In this document: positions 34,927 through 44,716 of the stretch, piece after piece
Layout of the letters: each line of letters opens with the position of its first letter
Numbering within the stretch: the stretch's first letter is position 1
Assembly: GCF_040719265.1 (NCBI RefSeq)
Contig: NZ_JBFDAH010000023.1
Coordinates: forward strand, 1-64,000
Reading direction: 5' to 3'
DNA from: Aliikangiella maris
GTDB taxonomy: Bacteria > Pseudomonadota > Gammaproteobacteria > Enterobacterales > Kangiellaceae
Length of the DNA stretch: 64,000 nt
The notes under the pieces: model-generated
Seen by the model: only the letters and a program-made list of their open reading frames with translations
What the model was told of the DNA's origin: nothing
Database searches by the model: none
Program-made: the position numbers and the translations under genes

Positions 34927-35430
34927 TTACTCACTAACTGTTGCTAATGCAGCATCATAATCAGGCTCGTTAGTGACTTCATTAACCAGCTCACTATAAA
35001 TGACTTCTTGATTTTCATTCAATACTAATACAGCCCTGGCATATAAGCCATCCAGTGGTCCACCTTTCATTTGAATCCCATAGCTTTCAGCTAAAGAACG
35101 ATATCTGAAATCAGAGGTAGTGACTGCATTTTCAATGCCCTCAGCGCCGCAAAAGCGAGCAAATGCAAAAGGAAGGTCGAGCGAAGCAAACAATAAAACG
35201 GTATTATCAATATTAGCAACGGCTTCGTTAAACTTTTTCAACTGAGCTGCACAAACCGGCGTATCGATACTGGGAAAAATATTGAAGATGACTTTTTTGC
35301 CTGCCAACTCTGAAAGTGATATTTCAGACAAATCACTCTTAACCAATTTAAAATCAGGAGCCTTTTGACCAACTTCAGGAAAATTTCCAACTGTTTCAAT
35401 TGGATTGTTTTTAAATGTTAAAGATGCCAT
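34927..35430 (-). CDS. tpx: Thiol peroxidase (Tpx), atypical 2-Cys peroxiredoxin
   Basis: 167 residues of the Tpx family. The peroxidatic Cys lies in FPSIDTPVCAAQLKKFNE and the resolving Cys in FARFCGAEGIENAVTTSDFR; the family's GIQMKGGPLDGLYARAV segment is present. It reduces alkyl hydroperoxides with thioredoxin in the periplasm or cytoplasm. ATG 35430 has AAGGAA upstream. Single gene with its own terminator. Confidence 0.96.
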   Translation of the reverse strand: MASLTFKNNPIETVGNFPEVGQKAPDFKLVKSDLSEISLSELAGKKVIFNIFPSIDTPVCAAQLKKFNEAVANIDNTVLLFASLDLPFAFARFCGAEGIENAVTTSDFRYRSLAESYGIQMKGGPLDGLYARAVLVLNENQEVIYSELVNEVTNEPDYDAALATVSE

Positions 35431-35741
35431 AGATAAATTCCTTATTCAGTATTGAATTGAAAGGGTTTGGTTTCAGACAGGTTAATATTGGCATGTTACT
35501 CGATGGTTAGTTAATCACTTTTAAAATAGGGTTAATGACAGCAACCCCAAAGCACCAAGCCCCATAAAACCCATCAATTATTCGATGCGCAAAATTCTAT
35601 AGCAGATATTTGGCTTTTAATAGTTATCCGTCTTTTCTTTAGCAAAATATCTCTAAATAGCTATAGCAAATAAATGATATTGCCTCCCACCTGTTGCTAA
35701 GTATCCCAAAGATAGAAATAGCCCAGTTAGCCAACTGTATT
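35431..35741. other. Gene-free stretch between tpx and the PP-loop ATPase
   Basis: About 310 bp of AT-rich DNA. Open frames here overlap the neighbouring ATPase gene and have no own signals. Nothing recognised. Confidence 0.5.
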
Positions 35742-36407
35742 TCAGCTTTCGAGTCTATAGCGTTGAAAGAAAAAACGACCATCGTTTTCTTGCTGAGTTT
35801 TAATAATACCAAGTTTAGCATTAAAAAATGGGGCGTCATAAACCAGCGTATGAAACTCACCATTTTCTCCACAAGGATCAACATTCTCTGGTAGAGATTG
35901 TACGAATTGGTGAGTATATTCCTGACCAAGATAACGGGTATTGCATTGCGAGCTGTCGACCGTACAAACAAATGCCTTTATTTGCTGTTCGATTATTTCC
36001 GATGCCAGTTTTTGTGGGCTGATACCCAGTAATGGAAAAACACATTGCCATCCGGCAGGCTCAATATAACTTTGACGATATTCAACAATACCGTTATAAA
36101 ACATATCGCCAAAGGCCACTGCATCAAATGCGATAGGCGCCTTTTTCAAGGCTTCAATTACTCGTTGTTGATAAGTTGGATTATCAGGAAATATTTTGGG
36201 TAGCGACTGAGTAATTAATGGCAAATTAATCTTTTGAGCTTGTGCCATTAAAATCGGCAACGGTGTTCCTTGAAAAGGCACATAATCGGTATAATAAGTA
36301 GTAAATAGCCCGACAACCTCATAATTTTCATCATTCAATAATTTCAGTAATGTCAGTGCTGAATCTTTTCCAGACGACCAACTAACAACGACTTTAACTT
36401 TATTCAA
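35742..36407 (-). CDS. PP-loop ATPase, diphthine-ammonia-ligase-like (ATP_bind_4)
   Basis: 221 residues of the adenine nucleotide alpha-hydrolase superfamily. The PP-loop reads VVSWSSGKDSAL, and the second conserved block FDAVAFGDM is followed by the GWQCVFPLLG(I) segment typical of the DUF71/ATP_bind_4 family. In eukaryotes the relative amidates diphthine; bacterial members have no settled substrate. The C terminus VDPCGENGEFHTLVYDAPFF is conserved too. Monocistronic. Confidence 0.85.
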   Translation of the reverse strand: MNKVKVVVSWSSGKDSALTLLKLLNDENYEVVGLFTTYYTDYVPFQGTPLPILMAQAQKINLPLITQSLPKIFPDNPTYQQRVIEALKKAPIAFDAVAFGDMFYNGIVEYRQSYIEPAGWQCVFPLLGISPQKLASEIIEQQIKAFVCTVDSSQCNTRYLGQEYTHQFVQSLPENVDPCGENGEFHTLVYDAPFFNAKLGIIKTQQENDGRFFFQRYRLES

Positions 36408-36623
36408 ATTAAATTTACCTTATTCAAATTAATCTCATCTTTTTTGGCAAAATAACGGCAGAAAAAGTGAAACACCCCTGATTTAACCATTAAACGTCAA
36501 TAACTGTATGTAAATGTGGCAGTGATTTTACTAATCCAAAACTGACGAAAGCTGTTAAGTCAGTTAAAATACCCTATTTAATATTCAGGCTGCCCTCGGC
36601 AGCTAAAAAATGTCATCGTGATT

Positions 36624-38270
36624 ATGCCGCAATTATTCCACCATTTACTAACACAGTCTGCTTTAAAAACGCCATCGGCGGTAGCGCTTCAGCATAAAGA
36701 ACAAGCATTATCTTATCTTGATGTTAACCAGCAGGCGCATTTATTGGCAGCTCAACTGCAAAATAGTGGATTAACCCCTAATGCCCGCGTTGCTGTTTAT
36801 TTGCCCAAACAATTTGAATCAGTCATCAGTTACTTTGCAATCTCATTAGCAGGAGGAGCATTTGTTCCAGTTAACCCTTTATTAAAAAGTAAACAGGTAC
36901 ACTATGTGTTAACTGACTGCCAAGTGAATATTCTCATTACTTCACTGAGCCGCTACCAACAATTAACCCACGCTCAAACACTGCCGAGCACTGTCACCAG
37001 TGTTATCTTAACTGACTGCCCCCCCGATAAAACACCGGCAAACTGTCTTAACTGGCAAACTATCAACAAAACAGCAGAGTCAAAAGAAGACTTAGATTCA
37101 ACAACAAACTTAAATGCGTACATGGCACAATTAGCAACCATTCAAGCCAAGCTGCCCAGTCGCATCAGCCGTGATATGGCTGCGATTCTTTATACATCGG
37201 GCAGTACCGGCAACCCGAAAGGCGTTGTTATTTCACATCAAAATCTGCTAGCAGGCGCGCGTAGTGTCTCTCAATATCTGCATAATACTGCAAGTGATAA
37301 TCTACTGGCAGTTCTGCCGTTTAGTTTTGATTATGGACTGTCACAGTTAACTACTGCATTTTTGGTCGGAGGCTGCGTAACCTTGATGGAATATCTCCTA
37401 CCCAGAGATGTCATTCGCGCGGTTGCTCGCTACAAAATAACGGGATTAGCAGCAGTACCGCCACTTTGGTTACAACTTGTCGAGCTTGACTGGCCAGACT
37501 CTGTACACCAACATTTGCGCTACTTTACCAATTCAGGGGGCGCGATGCCGCAAACAACGTTAAAGAAGTTAATGCAAAAACTGCCCAAAACCAGCCCCTT
37601 TTTAATGTATGGTTTAACCGAGGCATTTCGCAGCACCTATCTTGAGCCCACACAAATTGAAAATCGCCCCGGTTCTATTGGCAAAGCGATTCCCGATGCC
37701 GAGATTCTGGTTATCAATCAACACGGCCAACCATGTCAACCAGGCGAGGAAGGTGAGCTGGTACATCGTGGTCCACATGTCGCTATGGGTTATTGGGATT
37801 CCCCCGAAAAAACTGCCATTCGCTTTAAACCGCTGCCACAAACACTCAGTCTGGGGTTAGTTCCAGAGATAGCCGTCTGGTCAGGTGACACGGTAGTCAA
37901 AGATGAAGAAGGCTATTTATACTTTGTCGGACGCCGTGATGATATGATCAAATCATCAGGCTATCGCATTAGCCCTTCAGAAATTGAAGAATGCATTTAT
38001 CAATTTCCAGGCATTGCAGAAGTCGCTGCAATTGGCATCGCCCACCCTCGTCTTGGGCAAGCGGTGGTCGTTGTGGTGGTTAGCGAAAGTTCTCAGCAAT
38101 TGGTACAACAAGACTTGTTAAAATACTGTCAAAAAGAGCTGCCTAACTTTATGCATCCGCAAGCTATCTTTGAGCAAACACAATTGCCGCGAAACCCCAA
38201 CGGTAAAATAAATCGTCAGCAACTGATGACAGAGTATGCCGACGTTTTTCAATCGAGCGGAGAAAATTAA
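36624..38270 (+). CDS. AMP-dependent acyl-CoA ligase, exosortase-A-associated type
   Basis: 548 residues of the ANL superfamily. The AMP-binding P-loop ILYTSGSTGNPKGVV, the acceptor region FLMYGLTEAFRSTYLEP, the GYRISPSEIEE hinge and the catalytic Lys of NPNGKINRQQLM are all there. TIGR03098-type ligases of this length pair with the PLP decarboxylase that follows, in clusters with exosortase A. GTG 36618 is two codons before the chosen ATG 36624; neither has a convincing ribosome site. A small CTGCC/GGCAG hairpin lies about 25 bp upstream. The decarboxylase follows with almost no gap. Substrate unknown. Confidence 0.85.
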   Translation: MPQLFHHLLTQSALKTPSAVALQHKEQALSYLDVNQQAHLLAAQLQNSGLTPNARVAVYLPKQFESVISYFAISLAGGAFVPVNPLLKSKQVHYVLTDCQVNILITSLSRYQQLTHAQTLPSTVTSVILTDCPPDKTPANCLNWQTINKTAESKEDLDSTTNLNAYMAQLATIQAKLPSRISRDMAAILYTSGSTGNPKGVVISHQNLLAGARSVSQYLHNTASDNLLAVLPFSFDYGLSQLTTAFLVGGCVTLMEYLLPRDVIRAVARYKITGLAAVPPLWLQLVELDWPDSVHQHLRYFTNSGGAMPQTTLKKLMQKLPKTSPFLMYGLTEAFRSTYLEPTQIENRPGSIGKAIPDAEILVINQHGQPCQPGEEGELVHRGPHVAMGYWDSPEKTAIRFKPLPQTLSLGLVPEIAVWSGDTVVKDEEGYLYFVGRRDDMIKSSGYRISPSEIEECIYQFPGIAEVAAIGIAHPRLGQAVVVVVVSESSQQLVQQDLLKYCQKELPNFMHPQAIFEQTQLPRNPNGKINRQQLMTEYADVFQSSGEN

Positions 38271-38271
38271 G

Positions 38272-39591
38272 TTGAACTTAACCACAAAAGCCAAACCCCA
38301 ACACGCCCCAATGGATCAGTTTAAGGTTCACAATAATTGGCTAATGGTCAATGGTGTTTCACTGGAGCGAGTCAAACTTCGCGCTGGACAAACACCATTT
38401 TATGCTTATGATCGAAGTGTTATTTCACATAAAATAGCGCAACTTCGCCAATATATGCCGCAATCGCTTAAGTTACATTACGCCATGAAGGCAAATCCAA
38501 TGCCGGCGGTTGTCAGTTTTTTAAACAGTCAGGTAGACGGTATTGATGTTGCCAGCGGTAATGAGCTCTTAGTCGCACTCAATAGCGGCATTGCAGGTCA
38601 TCAAATCAGTTTTGCAGGGCCAGGTAAACAATCTCAAGAACTCACCATGGCGATTGCCTCTTCAGTTACCATTAATGTTGAGTCGTTCAACGAACTATCG
38701 AACATTGCCCGCATCAGTGATGCCACAGGCATTTCTGCCAAAGTCGCCGTCAGAGTGAATCCCGATTTTGAATTAAAATCATCGGGTATGAAAATGGGCG
38801 GCGGCCCGCAGCAATTTGGAATCGATGCAGAACAAGTCCCTAAAGCCCTTTTGCAAATAGAAGCGCTGGGACTTGATTATCAGGGTTTGCATATTTTTTC
38901 AGGCTCACAAAATCTGAATCAACATGCCATCATGCAAACTCATCGGCAAATATTTGAGTTAGCCAGTAGATTACAACGTTCAACTAACCTTGAATTACTC
39001 ACGCTCAATATTGGCGGCGGCTTAGGGATCCCTTATTTTCCGGGTGAAATGCCATTAGACATTGCGCCCATAGGTCAAGCCCTCGCCGAGTTAATTGACA
39101 ACTTGCAAGCTGCTCATCCCAACGTTGAAGTCGCGATGGAACTCGGGCGTTATATTGTGGGAGAGGCGGGAATTTATGTGTGTGAAGTTGTGGACATAAA
39201 AGAAAGTCGCGGCACAAGATTTGCGATTGTTAACGGCGGTCTACATCACCACCTTTCGGCATCAGGCAATTTTGGACAGGTTATACGCAAAAATTACCCG
39301 GTAGCTATTGGCAATAAAATGATTTCAAAAAAACAGAGTAGTGATATAGCACAAAATAATACACGGTTGGATCAATCAGTCTCTCAAGAAAAAGTATCAG
39401 CCGAGCAACTGTACCCTGTTCAAATTGTTGGTCCACTATGTACGCCACTCGATCTGCTAGCGGATAAATATGAATTACCAGCTGTTGAAATAGGTGACTT
39501 GGTTGTTGTTTATCAGTCTGGCGCTTATGGTTTTACCGCAAGCCCTCGAGATTTTCTGAGTCATCCGCAACCAGTGGAATTGTTAATTTAA
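38272..39591 (+). CDS. PLP-dependent decarboxylase, exosortase-A-associated type
   Basis: About 439 residues of fold type III (Orn/DAP/Arg decarboxylase group 2). The PLP lysine is in LHYAMKANPMPAVV, the glycine loop in LNIGGGLGIPYF, and the C-terminal site Cys in GPLCTPLDLLADKYELP. The ATG at 38236 overlaps the ligase end; I prefer TTG 38272, which has GGAG nine bases upstream, but ATG 38311 is possible too. This matches the TIGR03099 type and is coupled to the ligase. A 30-residue polar insertion sits before the Cys motif. It might decarboxylate an aminoacyl product made with the ligase; that is inference. Confidence 0.82.
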   Translation: MNLTTKAKPQHAPMDQFKVHNNWLMVNGVSLERVKLRAGQTPFYAYDRSVISHKIAQLRQYMPQSLKLHYAMKANPMPAVVSFLNSQVDGIDVASGNELLVALNSGIAGHQISFAGPGKQSQELTMAIASSVTINVESFNELSNIARISDATGISAKVAVRVNPDFELKSSGMKMGGGPQQFGIDAEQVPKALLQIEALGLDYQGLHIFSGSQNLNQHAIMQTHRQIFELASRLQRSTNLELLTLNIGGGLGIPYFPGEMPLDIAPIGQALAELIDNLQAAHPNVEVAMELGRYIVGEAGIYVCEVVDIKESRGTRFAIVNGGLHHHLSASGNFGQVIRKNYPVAIGNKMISKKQSSDIAQNNTRLDQSVSQEKVSAEQLYPVQIVGPLCTPLDLLADKYELPAVEIGDLVVVYQSGAYGFTASPRDFLSHPQPVELLI

Positions 39592-39899
39592 CGGCCAATT
39601 CGCAACAAAAAGGCTATTGTTCGGTCATATTAGTTACCGATAATGACAAGATACTGACAGCATCTTTATTACGTTTAATATTTTTTTAGCTTTGCACCAA
39701 ATAAATTATTACAATAAAGCTTAGGAATTGAAGTTTTTTAGTTTCAAATCAAAATATTTTCATGTTTAATCAATTCGATATTCATTTAGCGAAACCCTTA
39801 AACAATGACTCAAATAAATTGAGATGATTTCACTACTAAACGATTACCGTTGATCGATACCGATTTAACTAATCACAAAATAAATCAATTGAGTGACTT
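39592..39899. other. Gene-free stretch before plsB
   Basis: 308 bp of AT-rich DNA without open frames of note or clear operators. It probably carries the plsB promoter. Confidence 0.5.
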
Positions 39900-42377
39900 A
39901 TGTTTCTTAATCAGTTGTACCAAAAACTTGTCTCATTACCACTAAAGTTTTTAGTCAGTAGTAAAATCATACCTGACAATCCTATCGATGAGTTAGCCAT
40001 TGACACTCAGTCACCCATTTATTATGTATTACAGCGTCGCTCTACTAGCAGTTTTTTAATGCTGCAGCAGGCAGCCAAAAAACTCAACTTGCCCACCCCG
40101 CAAATTATGCCTCGAAATACCGAAAAAATAGAAAATGGCACCGTATTTTTTCTGCAAAGTAAAGCGATGTTTGGTTTAGGTGGCAAACCGGTTAAAAAAT
40201 ATCAACAACTTTTAGAAAAACTGATTCATGAGCAACAACATCAGCATGATGTGAATCATCAATTAATTCCCGTATCAATTTACTGGGGTAGAAACCCAGG
40301 GAAAGAAAAATCGCTATTACGATTACTGTTCACTGATACCGAAAGCGCGACCGTGTTACGTAAGTTTTTTCTATTTTTATTCCAAGGTCGAAATTCATTT
40401 GTACGAATTGCCAAACCAGTTAATCTGCAAACACTTACCAACAATACCAACAGCAATCAATCAACCGCTACCAAATTAACGCGAACCTTGCGGGTACATT
40501 TTCAACGATATAGAAGGGCGGCAATGGGACCACTGCTCACAGAGCGCCGCCATGTTATTTCAAGTATTGTTAACAGTGATATAGTCAAGAATGCCATTGA
40601 ACGAGAAGCCAGAGCTAAAAATACGCCCGCAACAAAAGTAAAGTTGCGTGCAGAAAAATATGCTAAAGAAATTGCCTCGGATTATTCTTACAAAATGATT
40701 CGTATTTCGGAGTCACTATTAACGCATTTCTGGAATAAAATTTATGATGGTGTTGAAGTTCACAATGCCGAAATGGTCAGGCAGTTAGCCGCCACCCATG
40801 AAGTGATTTATCTTCCCTGCCATCGCAGTCATATCGATTATTTATTATTATCTTACACACTTTACCATGAAGGTTTGGTTCCACCGCATATTGCCGCAGG
40901 CATTAACCTGAATTTTTGGCCAATAGGTCCAATTTTAAGGCGTTGCGGTGCATTTTTTCTACGCCGTAGTTTTGGTGGAAATAAACTTTATACAGCAGTA
41001 TTTAATGAATATATTTTTCAATTAATGGATCGCAACACGCCTATAAAATTTTTTCCTGAAGGTGGGCGCAGCCGAACCGGTCGATTGCTCCATCCTAAAA
41101 CAGGGTTACTTGCAATGAGTGTGCAAGCCTGTTTAAGAGGACTACGTAAACCTGTCGCTATTATTCCTGTGTATATTGGTTATGAGCGAATCTTTGAAGG
41201 CAAAAGTTATTTACGAGAACTACGCGGCGGAGAAAAACAGAAAGAATCCTTTGGTCAATTACTCAGTATTCGCAAAACCATCAAAAAATCCTTTGGTAAA
41301 GTTTATTTGAATTTTGCCACGCCAGTGATACTCAATGAGTACCTCGATGAAAAACGACCTGATTGGCACAAACATAAAGGCGAAGTAAATGCAAAACCTG
41401 GTTGGCTCACGCCAGAAGTAACCTGTCTTGCTAATGAGCTTTTAGAAAGAATCAATGCATCAGCAACGCTTTGTTCTGTAAACCTAGTGGCATTAATATT
41501 ATTATCAACCGAGCGTATTGCTATTGATAAAAAAGAGCTGGAAAACCAGTTAGAGCTGCTATTATTTTTGGGTAACAAAGCACGTTATAGCAAACAAACA
41601 TTACTTCCCAAAGAATCGCCTGCACAATTAATTAATCGCGCGCAAAAAGCCGGTATTATTTATCCGGTTAAAAATCCCATGGGTGAAATCGTTTCAACCG
41701 ATGAAAAAACGGCAATTTTATTGACTTATTATCGCAATAATATCTTGCACTTGTTTATCACACCAGCACTTATTGCCAGTCATTTTTTAAATCAACAAAC
41801 CATTCACCAAAAGCATTTAGTTGAAAACTTGCAGTTGTTATATCCTTTTTTGAAAAAAGAACTATTTTTACACTGGAATGATTTGGGCTTTAAAGCGCAT
41901 ATTGAACAACATATTGAAGCTATGATCGATTGCGGATTACTACTGCGTCAAGACGAACAGATCATTAAGGCTAATAATAACCAAACTGAGTTTACTAAAT
42001 TACTGAATCTCGCTGAAATAGCCAGTCCAACGCTTCTACGCTATGGTATTATTTTGACTTTGCTATCGACCCATGCTGGCAAAGGCAATATTCAGCGTCA
42101 GGTTTTGGAAAGTCGCAGCCAACAATTAGCACAAAGAATTGCGGGGTTATACAGTTTAAATGCCCCCGAAGCATTTGATAAATCATTGTTTCGTAATATG
42201 GTAAGCGTATTAAAAGACAATGATTTAATTCAAGTAGAAGATAACAACAGTTTTAGTGTCAGCGGCGATTTAAATCAGTTACACCATTTAATACTCAACA
42301 ATATTAATATTCATGCAAGACAAATGCTTCAAAAAACAGCTAATTGGGCTGATCAATTTTGGGAGAGCAATCATTAA
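39900..42377 (+). CDS. plsB: Glycerol-3-phosphate 1-O-acyltransferase, PlsB type
   Basis: 825 residues; catalyses the first acylation of phospholipid synthesis at the inner membrane. The acyltransferase block I is YLPCHRSHIDYLLLSY (HX4D), followed by block II GPILRRCGAFFLRRSF, block III KFFPEGGRSRTGRLLHPKTG and block IV VAIIPVYIGYERIFEGKSY. The length matches the E. coli enzyme. ATG 39900 lies at the start of a long N-terminal domain. Not adjacent to plsX/fab genes here. Confidence 0.96.
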   Translation: MFLNQLYQKLVSLPLKFLVSSKIIPDNPIDELAIDTQSPIYYVLQRRSTSSFLMLQQAAKKLNLPTPQIMPRNTEKIENGTVFFLQSKAMFGLGGKPVKKYQQLLEKLIHEQQHQHDVNHQLIPVSIYWGRNPGKEKSLLRLLFTDTESATVLRKFFLFLFQGRNSFVRIAKPVNLQTLTNNTNSNQSTATKLTRTLRVHFQRYRRAAMGPLLTERRHVISSIVNSDIVKNAIEREARAKNTPATKVKLRAEKYAKEIASDYSYKMIRISESLLTHFWNKIYDGVEVHNAEMVRQLAATHEVIYLPCHRSHIDYLLLSYTLYHEGLVPPHIAAGINLNFWPIGPILRRCGAFFLRRSFGGNKLYTAVFNEYIFQLMDRNTPIKFFPEGGRSRTGRLLHPKTGLLAMSVQACLRGLRKPVAIIPVYIGYERIFEGKSYLRELRGGEKQKESFGQLLSIRKTIKKSFGKVYLNFATPVILNEYLDEKRPDWHKHKGEVNAKPGWLTPEVTCLANELLERINASATLCSVNLVALILLSTERIAIDKKELENQLELLLFLGNKARYSKQTLLPKESPAQLINRAQKAGIIYPVKNPMGEIVSTDEKTAILLTYYRNNILHLFITPALIASHFLNQQTIHQKHLVENLQLLYPFLKKELFLHWNDLGFKAHIEQHIEAMIDCGLLLRQDEQIIKANNNQTEFTKLLNLAEIASPTLLRYGIILTLLSTHAGKGNIQRQVLESRSQQLAQRIAGLYSLNAPEAFDKSLFRNMVSVLKDNDLIQVEDNNSFSVSGDLNQLHHLILNNINIHARQMLQKTANWADQFWESNH

Positions 42378-42441
42378 AATCGAATCAATTTTTATCGATT
42401 GATTTTCACTTTGCCATTGCCTCAAAGATAGAAGACAATGA

Positions 42442-42690
42442 CTAGTTTTTAGTTTGAGTGCTAAGTGATAACAATAAGATAGCATTATCAAGCGCAGCCC
42501 CCATACTGATCCCTGGTTTGCGCTGAAACTCTTCACTTACCAATCGTTTTGCTTTGGCAATATTGCCTCGACAGAGCTTGATTAACTGACTTTTCTTTTT
42601 GAAAAATTGATCTTGTTTTTCCGTTTTATAAACATGCCAATAACCCAATACAGTCAGTAAAAAGAAAAACAGCATAAGGTAAATCTGCAT
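42442..42690 (-). CDS. Small membrane protein of unknown function
   Basis: 82 residues from ATG 42690, preceded by AGGAG. One N-terminal membrane helix (about 2-22, MQIYLMLFFFLLTVLGYWHVY) is followed by a basic cytoplasmic part (TEKQDQFFKKKSQLIK) and a helix around residues 40-75. No family recognised. It faces plsB tail to tail and lies 78 bp from the TRAP binding protein gene (42768), whose stop it does not overlap. Confidence 0.6.
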   Translation of the reverse strand: MQIYLMLFFFLLTVLGYWHVYKTEKQDQFFKKKSQLIKLCRGNIAKAKRLVSEEFQRKPGISMGAALDNAILLLSLSTQTKN

Positions 42691-42767
42691 AACCGTCTCC
42701 TGATAGTTAAATGATTGCTTAGCTTTTATCGTACTATTAGTTTGTCGATGCAATATTCATGATTTGG

Positions 42768-43850
42768 CTAAAATCCTTGTTTCATCGTTTTCCAGACTTT
42801 TGATTTATTTTTAAAGTTTAAATAAGAATCATAAATTCGACGTGAAAGCTCATTCGCCTGCGCTTGTTCCTCAACCAGTTTTTCTGAGATTTGCTCTAAA
42901 TGATCCAGTACAGCTTGCGGTAAACGTTTGACTTGCACACCATGTTTTTCTACCAAAGTTTTTAGTGCATCAGAATTTTTTTCAGTAAACTCAGCCAGAA
43001 TATCTTCATTAGCAATCAAACAGGCTGACTTGACAATTTGTTGCAAATCTTCAGGGAGTGCCGCGTAAGCTTGCTGATTAATTAATGCTTCTAGCGTCGT
43101 GCCTGGTTCTTGCCAGCCCGGGTAATAATAGTATTTTGCTGCTTTATAAAAACCAAAAGCAAGATCATTATAAGGACCAACAAATTCAGCAGCATCAATG
43201 CGTCCCATTTCAAGCGCCGAAAAAATTTCACCGCCAGCAATTAATTCAGGATTTCCTCCAGCTCGCTTAAGCACCTCTCCCCCCAACCCAGGGATCCGCA
43301 TTTTTAGTCCTTTTAAATCTTCAATGCTGTTAATTTCTTTATTAAACCAGCCAGCCATTTGCATATCGGAATTGCCCGCTGGCATAGGGATCAGGTTAAA
43401 AGGCGCATAAAGCTCCTGCCATAATTGCAAACCACCACCTTTGAGTAGCCAACCATTCATTTCCTGTGAATTTAAGCCAAAAGGTACTGAGCTAAAAAAT
43501 GATGCAGCAGGCAATTTACCTTTCCAATAATACGATGCACCGTGTCCCATTTCGACACTGCCTGATGAAACCGCGTCAAACACTTGTAGTGGAGGAACCA
43601 ACTCACCAGCACCGTATACTTTAACTTTTAATCGGCCATTACTTAATTTGCCAATCAGTTCAGCTAAATGCTCGGCTCCAGTACCAAGACCTTGAAAGCC
43701 TGGTGGCCAAGTGGTAACCATATTCCACTCGATAACCTTTTCAGGTTGACTCGTATTACCCTCGATACGGTTATCACAATCTTGTTTTTGGCCGCACGCC
43801 GCCAATAAACCCGCACTACCCGCAACGGCAACAAACTGCCTTCTTTTCAT
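42768..43850 (-). CDS. TRAP transporter solute-binding protein (DctP family), Tat lipoprotein
   Basis: 360 residues from ATG 43850 (GGAG nine bases upstream). The N terminus carries a twin-arginine KRRQFVAVAGSAGL directly followed by LLAAC, so it may be Tat-exported and lipidated. The DctP fold shows WNMVTTWPPGFQGLGTGAE, PGLGGEVLKRAGGNPEL, and the ALEMGRIDAAEFVGP motif. It recognises a carboxylate or related solute. No DctQ/DctM membrane genes lie nearby, so the partner is elsewhere. Neighbour: the AhpD-like protein gene at 43966. Confidence 0.88.
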   Translation of the reverse strand: MKRRQFVAVAGSAGLLAACGQKQDCDNRIEGNTSQPEKVIEWNMVTTWPPGFQGLGTGAEHLAELIGKLSNGRLKVKVYGAGELVPPLQVFDAVSSGSVEMGHGASYYWKGKLPAASFFSSVPFGLNSQEMNGWLLKGGGLQLWQELYAPFNLIPMPAGNSDMQMAGWFNKEINSIEDLKGLKMRIPGLGGEVLKRAGGNPELIAGGEIFSALEMGRIDAAEFVGPYNDLAFGFYKAAKYYYYPGWQEPGTTLEALINQQAYAALPEDLQQIVKSACLIANEDILAEFTEKNSDALKTLVEKHGVQVKRLPQAVLDHLEQISEKLVEEQAQANELSRRIYDSYLNFKNKSKVWKTMKQGF

Positions 43851-43965
43851 TTTTTTATCTCCAAACAGATATTTTATACGCTTTATCGCTATAACATTCT
43901 GGATCACATACAGGAACATCATTTTCAGACTTACATCACCAGCTGTCTGAAGATAAAAGTCAGGA

Positions 43966-44559
43966 TTATTTTAAATGCTTACCGCCATCCCAACCACCTT
44001 TTGCCAATACCCGTTTAGCCATTTCAACAGGTGATGTTTCCAAATCCGTCGCCATCGAATCATTCCAGCGATTTAAAAATCCATATAAACAAACAGCTCC
44101 TAAAATTTCAACAATTTGCATGTCTGTCCAGTATTGACGCATTTGCGTCATCAACTCTTCTGTCACGCCATTCGGCACCGACCCCGCAGCCAGCGCGTAG
44201 TCTAACGCAACTCGCTCAGCTTCTGAATAGAGTGGACTAGTTTTGTATTCCCATATAGCATCTAATTTTTCTTGAGAAACACCGTGAATATTGGCAGCAA
44301 CCAGTGAGTGCGCTTCGCAATACTGACAGCCAGCAGCCCGACTGCAAAAATGCGCTATCAATCGCATAAAACCCAAGTCTACCTCACCCTCAAGGGACAT
44401 CACGGCTTTAGTTAGTACGCCAAAAGCTTTAACCATTTCAGGTTTTCGCTGCATGGTGAGCAAGCTATTAGGAACAAACCCCAGTATTTTTTCAAAAATG
44501 GCAAAGTCTTCTGCCAGTTCAGGTGTTGCAGATTTAGCTAACGGCTGCATATGTGCCAT
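43966..44559 (-). CDS. AhpD-like peroxidase (carboxymuconolactone decarboxylase family)
   Basis: 197 residues, helical. The active-site motif CQYCEAHSLVA (CxxC plus distant His) matches alkylhydroperoxidase AhpD-type proteins. KSATPELAEDFAIFEKILGFVPNSLLTM and QIVEILGAVCLYGFLNRWNDS are typical of the peroxidase-related subgroup. ATG 44559 is preceded by GGAG. Might protect against organic peroxides with an unknown reductant. Confidence 0.85.
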   Translation of the reverse strand: MAHMQPLAKSATPELAEDFAIFEKILGFVPNSLLTMQRKPEMVKAFGVLTKAVMSLEGEVDLGFMRLIAHFCSRAAGCQYCEAHSLVAANIHGVSQEKLDAIWEYKTSPLYSEAERVALDYALAAGSVPNGVTEELMTQMRQYWTDMQIVEILGAVCLYGFLNRWNDSMATDLETSPVEMAKRVLAKGGWDGGKHLK

Positions 44560-44716
44560 AAGAGAGACTCCAATTGAATAAAGTAAATTGTTTAGTAAAA
44601 TAGGTAACCGGGCAATATTTTATTGCAAATGCAACATATATCAAGTTAATTATTTTATCTATCGCGTTTAATTTTTAATCTTCAATTTTGTCAGTATTGC
44701 AAGTACTCAGGCACTA

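Noticed and set aside
35639..35971. Minus-strand 110-codon frame overlapping the PP-loop ATPase
   Set aside because: Overlaps the conserved ATPase in another frame and shows no recognisable protein features.
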